A stretch of DNA of 64,000 nt from Oscillospiraceae bacterium (GCA_017438745.1 JAFRUS010000103.1:1-64000), one strand, 5' to 3'. Counted from the first letter of the stretch, positions 52,949 through 63,265 are shown. The notes: generated by a model from the letters alone, not told the origin. Translations and numbers: made by a program.

Positions 52949-53770
52949 ATGGAAGAAAACAAGATCTTTTTTAATGCAAGAGAATGGAACATCTGCTCTG
53001 ATTCGTCATCATCAAAGGGCGAGAGAACTTTCGTTACTGATTTTGAAGGCGGACTTTCCGAAGCTTACTGCATAGGTGACAAGACACAGAACGTGACTGA
53101 AATAGGCACAAAGCAGCTCATTCTCGACAAGAACATAAAGTACACATTCTACTTCTGGGTAAAGATCGACCGCAGCCAGCGTGCCGAGGCAGTTTGCCAG
53201 CTTCAGATCGTTTACAACGGTGACTTCGAAAACAAGAGAGTTTACGTTCTCAGCAACGCAAACATCAGACCTTCCAAGATAGTTGACGGATGGCAGCTTT
53301 ACGAAATTCCGTTCGTGACCGAGGAAAATGAATACACACAGCTCAGATTCCTTGCTAAGAACGCTCAGTGCAGCATAATTCCGGGTCGTGAGGCAGTAAA
53401 CTATTCCGGAATAAAGGATGACAAGCCGGGCAGCGCTTCCGGAGCGGCATATAACGGACAGGATGAAGATGCACAGGAAACTGATGACCAGAATCCGTTC
53501 AAGAACATTTCAGACGGTTTCAAGGAATTCTTCAATCAGTTCGATACACAGAAAACAGAGAACAGCGGCAGTGCGAAGACAAACAGCGACAAGCCAGCCG
53601 ATCCGTTTGCTGCTTTCAATGATTTTGCAAGACAGGTAAAGCGCGATGTTCAGCGCGAAGTTAACAAAAGCGTAAGAAAAGACATCTACAACGATATCAA
53701 GTCGATGAAGGATGAGATAGTAAACGAACTGAAGAACACTTTCAACAGTGATAATAACAACAATAAATAA
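52949..53770 (+). CDS. CBM-like domain protein with coiled-coil C terminus
   Basis: The 273-residue protein has a beta-sandwich N terminus (about 1-150) with a carbohydrate-binding look (for example KYTFYFWVKIDRSQ and WQLYEIPF). A low-complexity middle (about 165-220) and a helical, Lys/Asp-rich end (about 220-270) follow. There is no signal peptide, so it is probably cytosolic. ATG 52949 follows AAAGGAG; an ATG eight codons upstream has no site. It follows the repeat-dockerin gene across the hairpin. Function unknown. Confidence 0.65.
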   Translation: MEENKIFFNAREWNICSDSSSSKGERTFVTDFEGGLSEAYCIGDKTQNVTEIGTKQLILDKNIKYTFYFWVKIDRSQRAEAVCQLQIVYNGDFENKRVYVLSNANIRPSKIVDGWQLYEIPFVTEENEYTQLRFLAKNAQCSIIPGREAVNYSGIKDDKPGSASGAAYNGQDEDAQETDDQNPFKNISDGFKEFFNQFDTQKTENSGSAKTNSDKPADPFAAFNDFARQVKRDVQREVNKSVRKDIYNDIKSMKDEIVNELKNTFNSDNNNNK

Positions 53771-53788
53771 GTACAAATATGTATTCTT

Positions 53789-53829
53789 AAAAAGCCGGAC
53801 GGATTCAGATTTGTCCGGCTTTTTTTTCA
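53789..53829 (+). terminator. Terminator of the radical SAM operon
   Basis: AAAAGCCGGAC pairs with GTCCGGCTTTT around a 12-base loop, followed by a long T run. Confidence 0.9.
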
Positions 53830-54044
53830 TGCCTGTTTGTCTGCTCTCCGACAGACAAAAAAGCGACTGTTTATAATAGTTATTAAAATGATAAATGAAC
53901 GGGTGGTCAGTTTGTTTATATGTAACAAGAATTTGAAAAAATGCTTAAACGGTACAATTTTTAATTGAAATGAATATCATATTATGATATGATATATGTT
54001 AACATTCTGTACACGTTAACTGTTAACCTTTTCAACTTTACAGT

Positions 54045-54073
54045 TTGTAAAAGCGTGATAAATGCTTTATACT
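54045..54073 (+). promoter_or_regulatory. Promoter of the giant wall protein gene
   Basis: TTGTAA at 54045-54050 and TATACT at 54068-54073, 17-base spacer, 25 bases before the GTG. Three GTTAAC boxes lie at 53998-54027 and may bind a regulator. Otherwise 53830-54044 is A+T-rich with no gene. Confidence 0.55.
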
Positions 54074-54098
54074 TTATAAATTAACGGAGGAGAAGATT

Positions 54099-57000
54099 GT
54101 GTTTAAAGTGATTGAAGAGATCAGAAACGCGGACAAGAAGAAAAAGCGTTTTCTCAGCGCACTTACAGCCGCATTCATGACTTTCACTACACTTGGCAGT
54201 TCAATCAGCGTATCTGCTGACAGAGCTGACTCAATCAGTGAGATCGAGAATGTGACCGGAAATGCACAGAAAAAAGCTGAACTTCTTGATGTGCCGGACG
54301 CAGAGGACAAGTTCCTTGGAATGGCCGGCGACTTTACGATTTTCGTAAAGGAAAAGTTCACTATACCGCAGCAGGCGGCCGATATCGAAGGCAGACTCGC
54401 AGCAGGCGGCGGAGTTGAAAACGAAAGAGGAAGCGCATACGACATAGGCAGCAAGTACACCGGTAAGGGCGCTACTGTAATAACAGGCGGCGGTAATATC
54501 GAAAAGATCCTTACCAGTCCGGCTAATGGCGCTGAAAGAAGAATATTTGCTGTAAGTTCTGACACAAATATCGAAAAGGATGACTATTCACAGCATCTTC
54601 AGAATTTCTACATTGCTGACGACCTTATCGATTTTGACGCTGAGTTCCAGAAGATCGAACAGCTGTCAAGTGAGATCAAGGGATACGAGTCAACAGGTGA
54701 ACTGAAAGAGGAGTGGGGCTCCTACAAACTCATCGGTACTGAAGACGGTGTGAATGTTTTCAATATTCCGGCTGACAAGTGGGATGATTTTGCAAATGCA
54801 AACTTCATTCAGATCTATGTTCCGGGCGACATCATGGATCAGTACGTATTTATCAACGTTCCTGGTTCAGGCGATGTTGATATGCCGCACTACTCACTTG
54901 AGATCGTTCAGTATGAACAGGGTGCCGACGGACAGCCTGTAACAGATGCCGGCGGACAGATAGTAGTTCTTGACAAGAAGCATGTACAGCAGGATTCAAA
55001 AAATGAAGACGGTACATTCACTGACAACATGCTTCTCTGCGGACACATTCTCTACAATGTACCTGATGCAGACAACGTTAAATATACCGGATCAATACAG
55101 GGAAGCGTGCTTGCTCCTAATGCAAACGTATCCGGCGAACTCGGCGGACATGTTTCCGGTTCAACAATAGCAAAGTCAGCAGAAGGCTTTGGTATCCAGG
55201 CCGGCAGCGTTACGTTCAACCCTCCAAAAAAGGTAGTCGTACCTGTTCCGGAAAAACCAGTTTCAGAGATCTCTGTAAGCAAGAAGGAGATCACAAACGG
55301 ACCTGAGATCCCGGGCGCTGTTCTCGTTATCACACCAAAGGACAGCAGCACAGATCTTTCTGAAGTAACTTCTCCGAACAACAGCACATTAACAGCTGAA
55401 AAGGACAAGGTAACATTTACTTCAGTTGAAAAGTCAACAACAATAAAGAAACTTCCTGACGGTGACTATGAACTCACAGAGCTTACTTCACCTGACGGAT
55501 ACACAGTAAATGCCGAAACAGTTTCATTCACTGTAACTGACGGCAAGGTGGAAACACCAGTCGAAATGATCGACGCTCCTTCAGAAGTTACGATCAGCAA
55601 GATCGATGTAACAAATGAAAAGGAACTTCCGGGTGCAGAACTCACCCTTACACTTGAAAAGTCTTCAAAGACTCCGAACATCAAGCTCACAGATGTTAAG
55701 AAAACAGGCGATGCTGAGTTCACACTTGAAGACAATGATACTACTATAAAGTGGGTATCAACAAGCACTCCTGCAGTTTTCGGAAAACTCCCTGACGGTG
55801 AATACCGACTCAGAGAAGTTTCAGCTCCTGCAGGATATCAGGTAACAGCTGACGTTAAGTTTAAGATAGTAAACGGTGTGGCTGAACTTTCATCATCAAC
55901 AGTTCCTGGTTCTGAAGACAGCACAGTTGATTCAAAGACCAACTTTGTTATCATGAAAGATAAGATAGAAGAAACACCTAAGCCTGAATCTGATATCTTT
56001 ATCAGCAAGAAGGCAGTAAACGGAACTGAAGAACTTCCGGGCGCTGGTCTTACAATTGAACTTGTAAAGCCTGCAGACGAAAATGACGCTTCACTTACAG
56101 ATGTAACTGTAAGCGGCGGTGCTCTCGATGCAGTTTCAGGAGCAAAGACAGTTAAGTTTACATCGGGCAAGACACCTGCTGAAATAACAGGGCTTCCTGA
56201 CGGTGACTACACACTTACTGAAACAACATCACCAGACGGATACACAGTAAACAACGAAACTATCTCATTCAGCATCAAGGACGGCAAGGTTACTTCAGGC
56301 GATGAAATAACAATGCTTGACAAGCCGTCTGAGATCAGCATCAGCAAGATGGAAGTAAACGGTTCAGCCGAGATTCCTGGCGCAGAACTTACACTTACAC
56401 TTGTTGAAGCAGAAAACCAGCCGGGTTCACTTAAGAATCAGGTAAATGACACAGTCAAGGCTGCAAATACAGACAACACAGCAATCAAGTGGACATCAGG
56501 AACAAAGCCTGTAGTTCTCACAGGACTTCCTGACGGTAAGTATACACTCACAGAAACATCAGCTCCGGACGGATACCTCGTTACTGAAAGCATAGACTTC
56601 ACTATCGAGGACGGTCTCCTTAAGTCAGACGACGAGAATGTCGATGCTGAAGGCGGCAAGGTCGTTATGAGAGACGAAGTTTCAAAGATAAAGATCAGCA
56701 AGAGAGACATCAACGATACAAAGGAACTCCCTGGTGCAACTCTCAAAATCACACAGGACGAAGGCGAGACAGATCTTCTCGGAGTTAAGGTAGAAGCTGC
56801 TTCCGGAAATCCTACTGTTTCAGCAAAGGAGATCACATTCGTTTCCGGCGAGACAGAAACAACTATTACAAAGCTTCCTGACGGTAAGTACACTCTCACT
56901 GAGATCACTTCACCTGACGGATATACTATTAATGAAGAATCAGTTAAGTTTGAAGTGGTAAACGGACAGACAGTCGGCGGCAACGTTGTAAAGATGCTCG

Positions 57001-60000
57001 ACAGACCATCATCCGTTACAATAAGCAAGTCTGACGTTACAGGCGAAGAGATCCCTGGCGCAGAACTTACACTTGAACTTTTAAAGCCTGCAAAGAATGA
57101 AAAGGCAACTCTTGAAGACCAGATAAACGATACTGTTAAGGCTGCAAACAAAGACAACACAGCAGTAAAGTGGACATCAGGCACAAAGCCTACAATTCTT
57201 TCAGAACTTCCGGACGGCGATTACAAGCTTTCCGAAACAGTTGTTCCTGACAGATATCAGGTAACTGACAGCATCCAGTTCACAATTGAAAACGGTGCTG
57301 TAAAGAACACGACAGGAAGCAAGATCGTAATGATCGACAAGCTTTCAGAAGTAACAGTAAGCAAGAAGGCAATCAACGGAACAGAAGAACTTCCGGGTGC
57401 TGTTCTTACAATTGAACTTAAGGAAGCAGCTGAGGAAGGCGCAAACCTTAAGGAAATCAAAGTTGGCGGCGGTGCAGTTTCACCTGCTTCATCAGCTGAC
57501 AAGATCGTATTCACATCAGGCGATACAGCAGCAGTAATCAGCGGACTTCCTGACGGTAAGTACACACTTACTGAAACAACATCACCTGACGGATATACAT
57601 TAAGCGACGAAACAATAAGCTTCGAAGTTGAAAACGGCGTTCTCGTTTCAGGAACTGAAGTCGAAATGATCGACAAGCCGTCTGAGATCGAGATCAGCAA
57701 GAAGGCAATAAGCGGTGCCGATGAAGTTCCGGGTGCAAAGCTCATGCTTACACTTGTAAAGGCTTCAAAGACAACTGACACAACACTTGAAGATGCGATA
57801 AAGAAGACTGGCAACAGTTCTATCACACTTTCAGAAGATTCAAAGCGTGCAACAGTATGGACAACAGCTGATGCACCTGTAAAATTCAAGGGACTTCCTG
57901 ACGGTGAGTACAGACTTGAAGAAAGCGTAGCACCTGACGGATACACAATTACCGATTCAATAAGCTTCGTTGTTGAAAACGGTGTAGTTAAGGAAAATGC
58001 TGATAACCTTGTTGAAATGCGTGACGCACTTTCAGAAGTTGAGATCAGCAAGCAGTCTGTAGCCGGCAAGGAGATCGCCGGAGCAAAGCTGGAACTTACT
58101 TCACTTGACAAAAAAGACCTCAGTAAGGTAAAGGCCAACGTATCACCTTTCAAATACGTAAACACAATAGTTGAAGGATTCGATGGTTCTGATGGCGAAA
58201 CATATGTTGCAGGAGTATCCTGGACATCAGAAGCAGATAAAACGGCAGTTCTTACAGGACTTCCTGACGGTAAGTACAAACTCACTGAAACACAGGCTCC
58301 TGAAGGATACGAAATAGCAGAATCCATCACATTCACAGTTGAAAACGGCGTAGTTACAGGATATCCTGACGGCAAGATTATCATGATCGATGCTGAAGAA
58401 GTACCGAGCGAAGTCGTTATCAGCAAGAGAGCAATCGACGGAACTGATGAGATCCCTGGCGCACGTCTCAAGCTCACAGCAAAGTCAAAGGATGCTGATC
58501 TTAAGAAGGTAACAGCATCAGGAGAAGTAGAACTTCTCACAAACTCAGTAACATGGATATCAGGTAATTCACCTCTCGTACTCAAGGGACTCCCTGACGG
58601 CGACTACCTCCTCGAAGAAATGCTCGCACCTGAAGGATACAAGGTTACAGACAGCATTTCATTCACACTCAAGGACGGTGTGGCTGATATCAATCCGACT
58701 AACCACATCGTAATGAAGGATGCTCCTTCAGAAGTTAAGATAAGCAAGAGAGATATCAACGGCACTGAAGAAATACCAGGTGCAAAGCTTACAGTTAAGC
58801 TCATTGCTCCGGCATCAAACAGCGCAACGCTTGAAAATGTAGAAGCTGACGGAGATGTTAAGCTGACAGCGACTGCAGATTCAGTTTCATTCACTTCAGG
58901 CGAAACACCGGTACTCCTTAAGGGACTTCCGGACGGTAAGTACGAACTCATCGAAACACGTTCACCTGACGGCTACACAATAAATGAGGAATCCGTAACA
59001 TTTACAGTTAAGGATGCAGAACTTGTGGGTGATGAAGACACTGTTGCAATGACAGACGTTCCTTCAAAGATCTCGATAAGCAAGATGGATATGGCAATGA
59101 GCGAAGAGATCCCGGGTGCTGAACTCACTCTTACACTCAAGCAGAGCTACAAGAATACAGCTGCTGATCTTAAGTCAGTTGCTGCAGCAAATACAGACGT
59201 AAAGATCGTTGAAGGTTCAGAAGACAGAACGATCACATGGACATCAGGCAAGAAGGCACTCGCTATCGAAGGACTCCCTGACGGTGACTACGTACTTTCA
59301 GAAAACGTTGCTCCTGACCGCTTCACACAGTTTACCGGAAGCATCAAGTTCAACATCAAGGACGGTGTGATCACATCTGACGCAGCAAGAGCTCCTAAGC
59401 CGAATGAAGGCAGAGTTGATGCTGACAACAACAGAGTTATCATGCTCGACGAATTCTCAGAGATCTCCGTAAGCAAGACAGATATTGAAGGCAATGAGAT
59501 CCCTGGCGCAAACCTCCGCATTACATCACTCGATAACAAGGATCTTTCAGGTGTAACAGGCGATGCATCAGTATTCAAGCACGAAACAAATACTGACGAA
59601 AATACACCGGACTGCACAGCAGTTTCATGGGATTCAGAAGCAGGCAAGACAGTAACAGTCAAGGGACTTCCGGACGGTAAGTATCTTATCGAGGAAACAC
59701 AGGCTCCTGACGGCTACAAGCTTACAGAATCCGCAGAATTCACAGTTACAAACGGTATCCCTTCAACAGCATCAGTTGTGATGAAGGATGAATATTCAGA
59801 AGTAAAGATCAGCAAGACTGATGTTGCAGGTTCTGAAATCAAGGGCGCTAAGCTCACACTTACAGTAACAGGCAACAAGACACCTCTTACAGGCGTTAAG
59901 GTTACAGGCGGTGCTACTGATACAGTTAAGAGCGCAAACAGCATCTCATTCATTTCAGGCACTGCAGAAACAGTTCTCACAGGTATCCCGGACGGTAACT

Positions 60001-60779
60001 ACGTTCTTACAGAAACACAGGCTCCGGAAGGATATGAGATCTCAGAATCTATCTCATTCACAGTTGAAAACGGCGTGGTAAAGGGCTCTGAAGACAGCAA
60101 GATCACAATGATCGATGCTCTCAAGCCAGTAGTAACAACAACAGTTACTACAACTGTTACAACAGAAGCTACAACAACTGAAGAGACTACAGAAGCAACA
60201 ACAGAGGCTACAACAGTTACAACTCCTGAAGAGACTACTGTTGCCACAACAGTTACAACACCTGAGGAAACAACGGTGACAACAACTGAAGCTACTACAG
60301 AGGCTACAACAGTAACAACAACAGAAGAAACAACTGTTGCCACAACAACAACTACTACAGAAGCAACAACGGTGGTAACAACACTGACAGCTCCTGAACT
60401 TGAATTCACAGTAGGTCCTGCAAATACAGGTATTCCTGTAACAGATGTTACTGTTGAAGAAACAACAACAGAAGAAACAACTGTTGAAACTACAGAGGCT
60501 ACAACAACTGAAGAGACTACAGAAGCAACAACAGAGGCTACAACAACTGAAGCCACTACAGAAGCTACTACTGAAGCTACAACAGAGGAAACAACAGAAG
60601 AGACAACAACTCTTCCTGAAACAACACCTGCTGAAACTACATCAGTAACAAAGCTCACAGCTCAGAGCATCTCTTCAACACCAAGCACAGGTGACGGCAG
60701 AAGCACAGCGATCGCTATGGTATTCATGGCAGGCTCTGCACTCTCAATGGCCTTTGCTTTAAAGAGAAAGAATAAGTAA
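54099..60779 (+). CDS. Giant wall-anchored protein: choice-of-anchor A domain and 14 CnaB2 (SpyCatcher-like) modules
   Basis: The 2226-residue protein has a signal-like start (about 18-42) and a choice-of-anchor A domain (about 70-385). Fourteen tandem ~110-residue modules (about 386-2006), a Thr/Glu-rich stalk (about 2008-2185) and a sorting signal TPSTG, membrane helix, KRKNK follow. Each module begins (I/V)SK, has (T/E)ET.(S/A)P(D/E)GY in the middle and ends M.D. This Lys, Glu, Asp triad is that of CnaB2, the source of SpyCatcher/SpyTag, so each module should form its own Lys-Asp isopeptide bond. It is a stiff surface stalk. The start is GTG 54099 after GGAGGAG. Confidence 0.85.
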   Translation: MFKVIEEIRNADKKKKRFLSALTAAFMTFTTLGSSISVSADRADSISEIENVTGNAQKKAELLDVPDAEDKFLGMAGDFTIFVKEKFTIPQQAADIEGRLAAGGGVENERGSAYDIGSKYTGKGATVITGGGNIEKILTSPANGAERRIFAVSSDTNIEKDDYSQHLQNFYIADDLIDFDAEFQKIEQLSSEIKGYESTGELKEEWGSYKLIGTEDGVNVFNIPADKWDDFANANFIQIYVPGDIMDQYVFINVPGSGDVDMPHYSLEIVQYEQGADGQPVTDAGGQIVVLDKKHVQQDSKNEDGTFTDNMLLCGHILYNVPDADNVKYTGSIQGSVLAPNANVSGELGGHVSGSTIAKSAEGFGIQAGSVTFNPPKKVVVPVPEKPVSEISVSKKEITNGPEIPGAVLVITPKDSSTDLSEVTSPNNSTLTAEKDKVTFTSVEKSTTIKKLPDGDYELTELTSPDGYTVNAETVSFTVTDGKVETPVEMIDAPSEVTISKIDVTNEKELPGAELTLTLEKSSKTPNIKLTDVKKTGDAEFTLEDNDTTIKWVSTSTPAVFGKLPDGEYRLREVSAPAGYQVTADVKFKIVNGVAELSSSTVPGSEDSTVDSKTNFVIMKDKIEETPKPESDIFISKKAVNGTEELPGAGLTIELVKPADENDASLTDVTVSGGALDAVSGAKTVKFTSGKTPAEITGLPDGDYTLTETTSPDGYTVNNETISFSIKDGKVTSGDEITMLDKPSEISISKMEVNGSAEIPGAELTLTLVEAENQPGSLKNQVNDTVKAANTDNTAIKWTSGTKPVVLTGLPDGKYTLTETSAPDGYLVTESIDFTIEDGLLKSDDENVDAEGGKVVMRDEVSKIKISKRDINDTKELPGATLKITQDEGETDLLGVKVEAASGNPTVSAKEITFVSGETETTITKLPDGKYTLTEITSPDGYTINEESVKFEVVNGQTVGGNVVKMLDRPSSVTISKSDVTGEEIPGAELTLELLKPAKNEKATLEDQINDTVKAANKDNTAVKWTSGTKPTILSELPDGDYKLSETVVPDRYQVTDSIQFTIENGAVKNTTGSKIVMIDKLSEVTVSKKAINGTEELPGAVLTIELKEAAEEGANLKEIKVGGGAVSPASSADKIVFTSGDTAAVISGLPDGKYTLTETTSPDGYTLSDETISFEVENGVLVSGTEVEMIDKPSEIEISKKAISGADEVPGAKLMLTLVKASKTTDTTLEDAIKKTGNSSITLSEDSKRATVWTTADAPVKFKGLPDGEYRLEESVAPDGYTITDSISFVVENGVVKENADNLVEMRDALSEVEISKQSVAGKEIAGAKLELTSLDKKDLSKVKANVSPFKYVNTIVEGFDGSDGETYVAGVSWTSEADKTAVLTGLPDGKYKLTETQAPEGYEIAESITFTVENGVVTGYPDGKIIMIDAEEVPSEVVISKRAIDGTDEIPGARLKLTAKSKDADLKKVTASGEVELLTNSVTWISGNSPLVLKGLPDGDYLLEEMLAPEGYKVTDSISFTLKDGVADINPTNHIVMKDAPSEVKISKRDINGTEEIPGAKLTVKLIAPASNSATLENVEADGDVKLTATADSVSFTSGETPVLLKGLPDGKYELIETRSPDGYTINEESVTFTVKDAELVGDEDTVAMTDVPSKISISKMDMAMSEEIPGAELTLTLKQSYKNTAADLKSVAAANTDVKIVEGSEDRTITWTSGKKALAIEGLPDGDYVLSENVAPDRFTQFTGSIKFNIKDGVITSDAARAPKPNEGRVDADNNRVIMLDEFSEISVSKTDIEGNEIPGANLRITSLDNKDLSGVTGDASVFKHETNTDENTPDCTAVSWDSEAGKTVTVKGLPDGKYLIEETQAPDGYKLTESAEFTVTNGIPSTASVVMKDEYSEVKISKTDVAGSEIKGAKLTLTVTGNKTPLTGVKVTGGATDTVKSANSISFISGTAETVLTGIPDGNYVLTETQAPEGYEISESISFTVENGVVKGSEDSKITMIDALKPVVTTTVTTTVTTEATTTEETTEATTEATTVTTPEETTVATTVTTPEETTVTTTEATTEATTVTTTEETTVATTTTTTEATTVVTTLTAPELEFTVGPANTGIPVTDVTVEETTTEETTVETTEATTTEETTEATTEATTTEATTEATTEATTEETTEETTTLPETTPAETTSVTKLTAQSISSTPSTGDGRSTAIAMVFMAGSALSMAFALKRKNK

Positions 60780-60810
60780 TAAAACACCGGATCTGTTCCG
60801 GAGTAAATGA

Positions 60811-60848
60811 AAAAATCCCGCTTGTCATAATGACCGGCGGGATTCTTT
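60811..60848 (+). terminator. Terminator after the giant wall protein gene
   Basis: AAAAATCCCGC pairs with GCGGGATTCTTT around a ~15-base loop. Confidence 0.75.
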
Positions 60849-60884
60849 GTACTGGTAATAGTAAAATATTTAAATAAAAAACTA

Positions 60885-60913
60885 TTGACAAAGTATCATC
60901 ATGGTGATATAAT
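60885..60913 (+). promoter_or_regulatory. Promoter of the trp operon
   Basis: TTGACA at 60885-60890 and TATAAT at 60908-60913 with 17 bases between, a full consensus. Confidence 0.85.
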
Positions 60914-60924
60914 AAACACATTGA

Positions 60925-61203
60925 AAACCGTTGACGCGGAGATAAAGCTATTTATGCTTCTACAGAGAGTCCGGGTAAGCTGAGAGCCGGATGAAAAACA
61001 GTTTAGCAAATGGACCGCTGAGGGCGCAGTCAAATGGATCATGTGATCCAGAGTATTCTGCGACGTTACGATGTGCGTTAATCATCAGGGATATGATAGT
61101 ATCCTGTTAAGTGCGCAGCGTAAGGCTGTGAATCAAGGTGGTACCGCGGATAAGATTATTCGTCCTTGACAGATTATTGATTAGTCTGTCAGGGACTTTT
61201 TTG
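60925..61203 (+). promoter_or_regulatory. Tryptophan T-box riboswitch with terminator
   Basis: A ~280-base leader holds the T-box sequence AATCAAGGTGGTACCGCGG (61131-61149), which pairs with the end of an uncharged tRNA. A terminator follows: GTCCTTGACAGA/TCTGTCAGGGAC, then T7 (61162-61203). A Trp codon TGG at 61011-61013, and another at 61035-61037, can serve as specifier. When tRNA-Trp is uncharged the terminator is blocked and trpE is expressed. Confidence 0.9.
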
Positions 61204-61235
61204 TTGCCTGACAGCTCATGCGGAGGTGCTTTTAA

Positions 61236-62702
61236 ATGAAATTTTTACCCGAATTTGAAACAGTAAAAAAATTTGCAGAAAGCGGAAAGTACGATATTGT
61301 TCCTGTAAGCTGCGAGATCCTTTCGGACATCTGCACGCCTATCGAGGCAATAAAGAAACTCAAGAGTATTTCCACTCACTGCTACATGCTCGAATCTGTA
61401 GCTGAGAAGGAAAAATGGGGTCAGTATACATTTTTAGGGTACGATCCGAAGCTCACGATCACAGCATCAGGTGATGATCTTACCATCGGCGATGTAAAGA
61501 TGAAGACCGATGATCCTGCAGTTCAGATAAGACAGGTGCTTTCAAACTACAAAAGTCCTAAATTCGATTATCTTCCTTCTTTCACAGGCGGCCTTACCGG
61601 TTATTTCTCATATGACTTCCTTTCCTACAGGGAAAAGACACTGAGAATAAATACCGAAGACACGGAAAACTTCAAGGACGTTGATCTTATGCTCTTTGAC
61701 AAGGTAATCGCATTCGACAACTTTCGTCAGAAGATAATTCTCATCGCAAATATGCGTCTCGATGAAGGCGAAGCCGGATACAACAAGGCAAAGCTCGAAA
61801 TCACACAGATGGCTGATCTCCTCAGAAACGGCACTCCGAAAAATGAGCCTGCCGGTCATCTCAAGAGCGAAGTTACACCGCTCTTCAACAAGGAAGAATA
61901 CTGCGAAATGGTTGAAAAGGCAAAGCGTCATATCTTTGAAGGGGACATTTTCCAGATAGTTCTTTCAAACCGTTTAAGCGCTGATTACGAAGGAAGCCTT
62001 CTCAATGCATACCGTGTATTAAGAACGATTAATCCGTCACCGTACATGTTCTACTTTTCAGGAACAGACGTTGAAATAGCAGGTGCTTCACCTGAAACTC
62101 TTGTAAAGCTTGAAAACGGTGTGCTCCACACATTCCCGCTTGCAGGCACACGTCCGAGAGGAAAGACAGATGCGGAAGACAAGGCTCTTGAAGCTGATCT
62201 TCTTGCTGATGAAAAGGAACTTGCAGAGCACAACATGCTCGTTGACCTTGGCAGAAACGATCTTGGCAGAATAAGCAGGTTCGGTACTGTTGAAGTTGAA
62301 AAGCTCCACAGCATCGAACGCTACTCACACGTAATGCACATCGGTTCCACAGTACGCGGTGAGATCCGTGAGGAATTCGACGGACTCGATGCAGTAAGTG
62401 CGGTGCTTCCTGCCGGAACACTTTCAGGTGCTCCGAAGATCCGTGCCTGCCAGCTTATCGCAGAACTTGAAAACAACAAGCGCGGCATCTACGGCGGCGC
62501 GATCGGATATATCGATTTTACCGGAAATCTTGACACATGCATCGCAATCAGAATCGCATACAAGAAGAACGGTAAGGTATTTGTAAGAAGCGGTGCCGGA
62601 ATAGTTGCTGATTCAGTACCTGAAAAGGAATATCAGGAAAGCATAAACAAGGCGGCAGCCGTAGTAAATGCCCTTAAACTTGCAGAGGAGGCTGACTTAT
62701 GA
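61236..62702 (+). CDS. trpE: Anthranilate synthase component I
   Basis: The 488-residue enzyme makes anthranilate from chorismate with ammonia from TrpG. The Trp feedback site LES lies near residue 50 (CYMLESVAEKEKWGQYTFLGY). The chorismate-binding region has AHNMLVDLGRNDLGR, HIGSTVRG and AVLPAGTLSGAPKIRA, and the C terminus has RSGAGIVADSVPEKEY. GGAGGTG precedes ATG 61236. The T-box upstream controls it, and trpG overlaps its stop by four bases. Confidence 0.96.
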   Translation: MKFLPEFETVKKFAESGKYDIVPVSCEILSDICTPIEAIKKLKSISTHCYMLESVAEKEKWGQYTFLGYDPKLTITASGDDLTIGDVKMKTDDPAVQIRQVLSNYKSPKFDYLPSFTGGLTGYFSYDFLSYREKTLRINTEDTENFKDVDLMLFDKVIAFDNFRQKIILIANMRLDEGEAGYNKAKLEITQMADLLRNGTPKNEPAGHLKSEVTPLFNKEEYCEMVEKAKRHIFEGDIFQIVLSNRLSADYEGSLLNAYRVLRTINPSPYMFYFSGTDVEIAGASPETLVKLENGVLHTFPLAGTRPRGKTDAEDKALEADLLADEKELAEHNMLVDLGRNDLGRISRFGTVEVEKLHSIERYSHVMHIGSTVRGEIREEFDGLDAVSAVLPAGTLSGAPKIRACQLIAELENNKRGIYGGAIGYIDFTGNLDTCIAIRIAYKKNGKVFVRSGAGIVADSVPEKEYQESINKAAAVVNALKLAEEADL

Positions 62703-63265
62703 TACTTCTTATAGACAACTACGACAGCTTTTCCTATAATCTTTACCAGCTTATAGGTGAAATAAATCCGGACATCAAAGTTATAAGAAATGACGAGATG
62801 ACAGTGGCTGAAATAGAAGCTCTCGCCCCTGACCACATCATCCTTTCACCGGGACCGGGACGTCCGGAAGATGCCGGTGTGATAATTGAAGCCGCAAAGA
62901 CTGTATGCAGAAAGATACCGACACTCGGTGTGTGCCTCGGCCATCAGGCAATATGCGCGGCTTATGGTGCAACGGTAACATACGCAAGAGAGCTTATGCA
63001 CGGCAAGCAGTCAGTGATAAGTTTCATGAATGACAGTCCGATTTTCAGAGGAATAGATGAAGGAGCTCCTGTAGCACGTTATCACTCACTTGCAGCAGAT
63101 CCGGACACACTGCCTGACTGCCTCGAAGTTACAGCCCTCGCCGACGACGGCGAAGTAATGGCAGTCCAGCATAAAGAGTACCCGATCTTCGGCGTACAGT
63201 TCCACCCGGAATCAATAATGACTCCTGACGGAAAGATAATGTTAAAGAATTTTATTGATATGTGA
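62699..63265 (+). CDS. trpG: Anthranilate synthase component II (glutamine amidotransferase)
   Basis: The 188-residue class I amidotransferase supplies ammonia to TrpE. It has ILLIDNYDSFSYNL, the SPGPGRPEDAG oxyanion motif, the nucleophile Cys in GVCLGHQAI and the catalytic His/Glu in FHPES. The start overlaps the trpE stop (ATGA), which keeps subunits balanced. Confidence 0.96.
   Translation: MILLIDNYDSFSYNLYQLIGEINPDIKVIRNDEMTVAEIEALAPDHIILSPGPGRPEDAGVIIEAAKTVCRKIPTLGVCLGHQAICAAYGATVTYARELMHGKQSVISFMNDSPIFRGIDEGAPVARYHSLAADPDTLPDCLEVTALADDGEVMAVQHKEYPIFGVQFHPESIMTPDGKIMLKNFIDM

Noticed and set aside
59999..60658. A Val/Ser-rich 219-residue frame on the reverse strand
   Set aside because: It is the complement of the Thr codons of the wall protein's stalk; the same effect occurs at 21155-21400 and 55052-58951.
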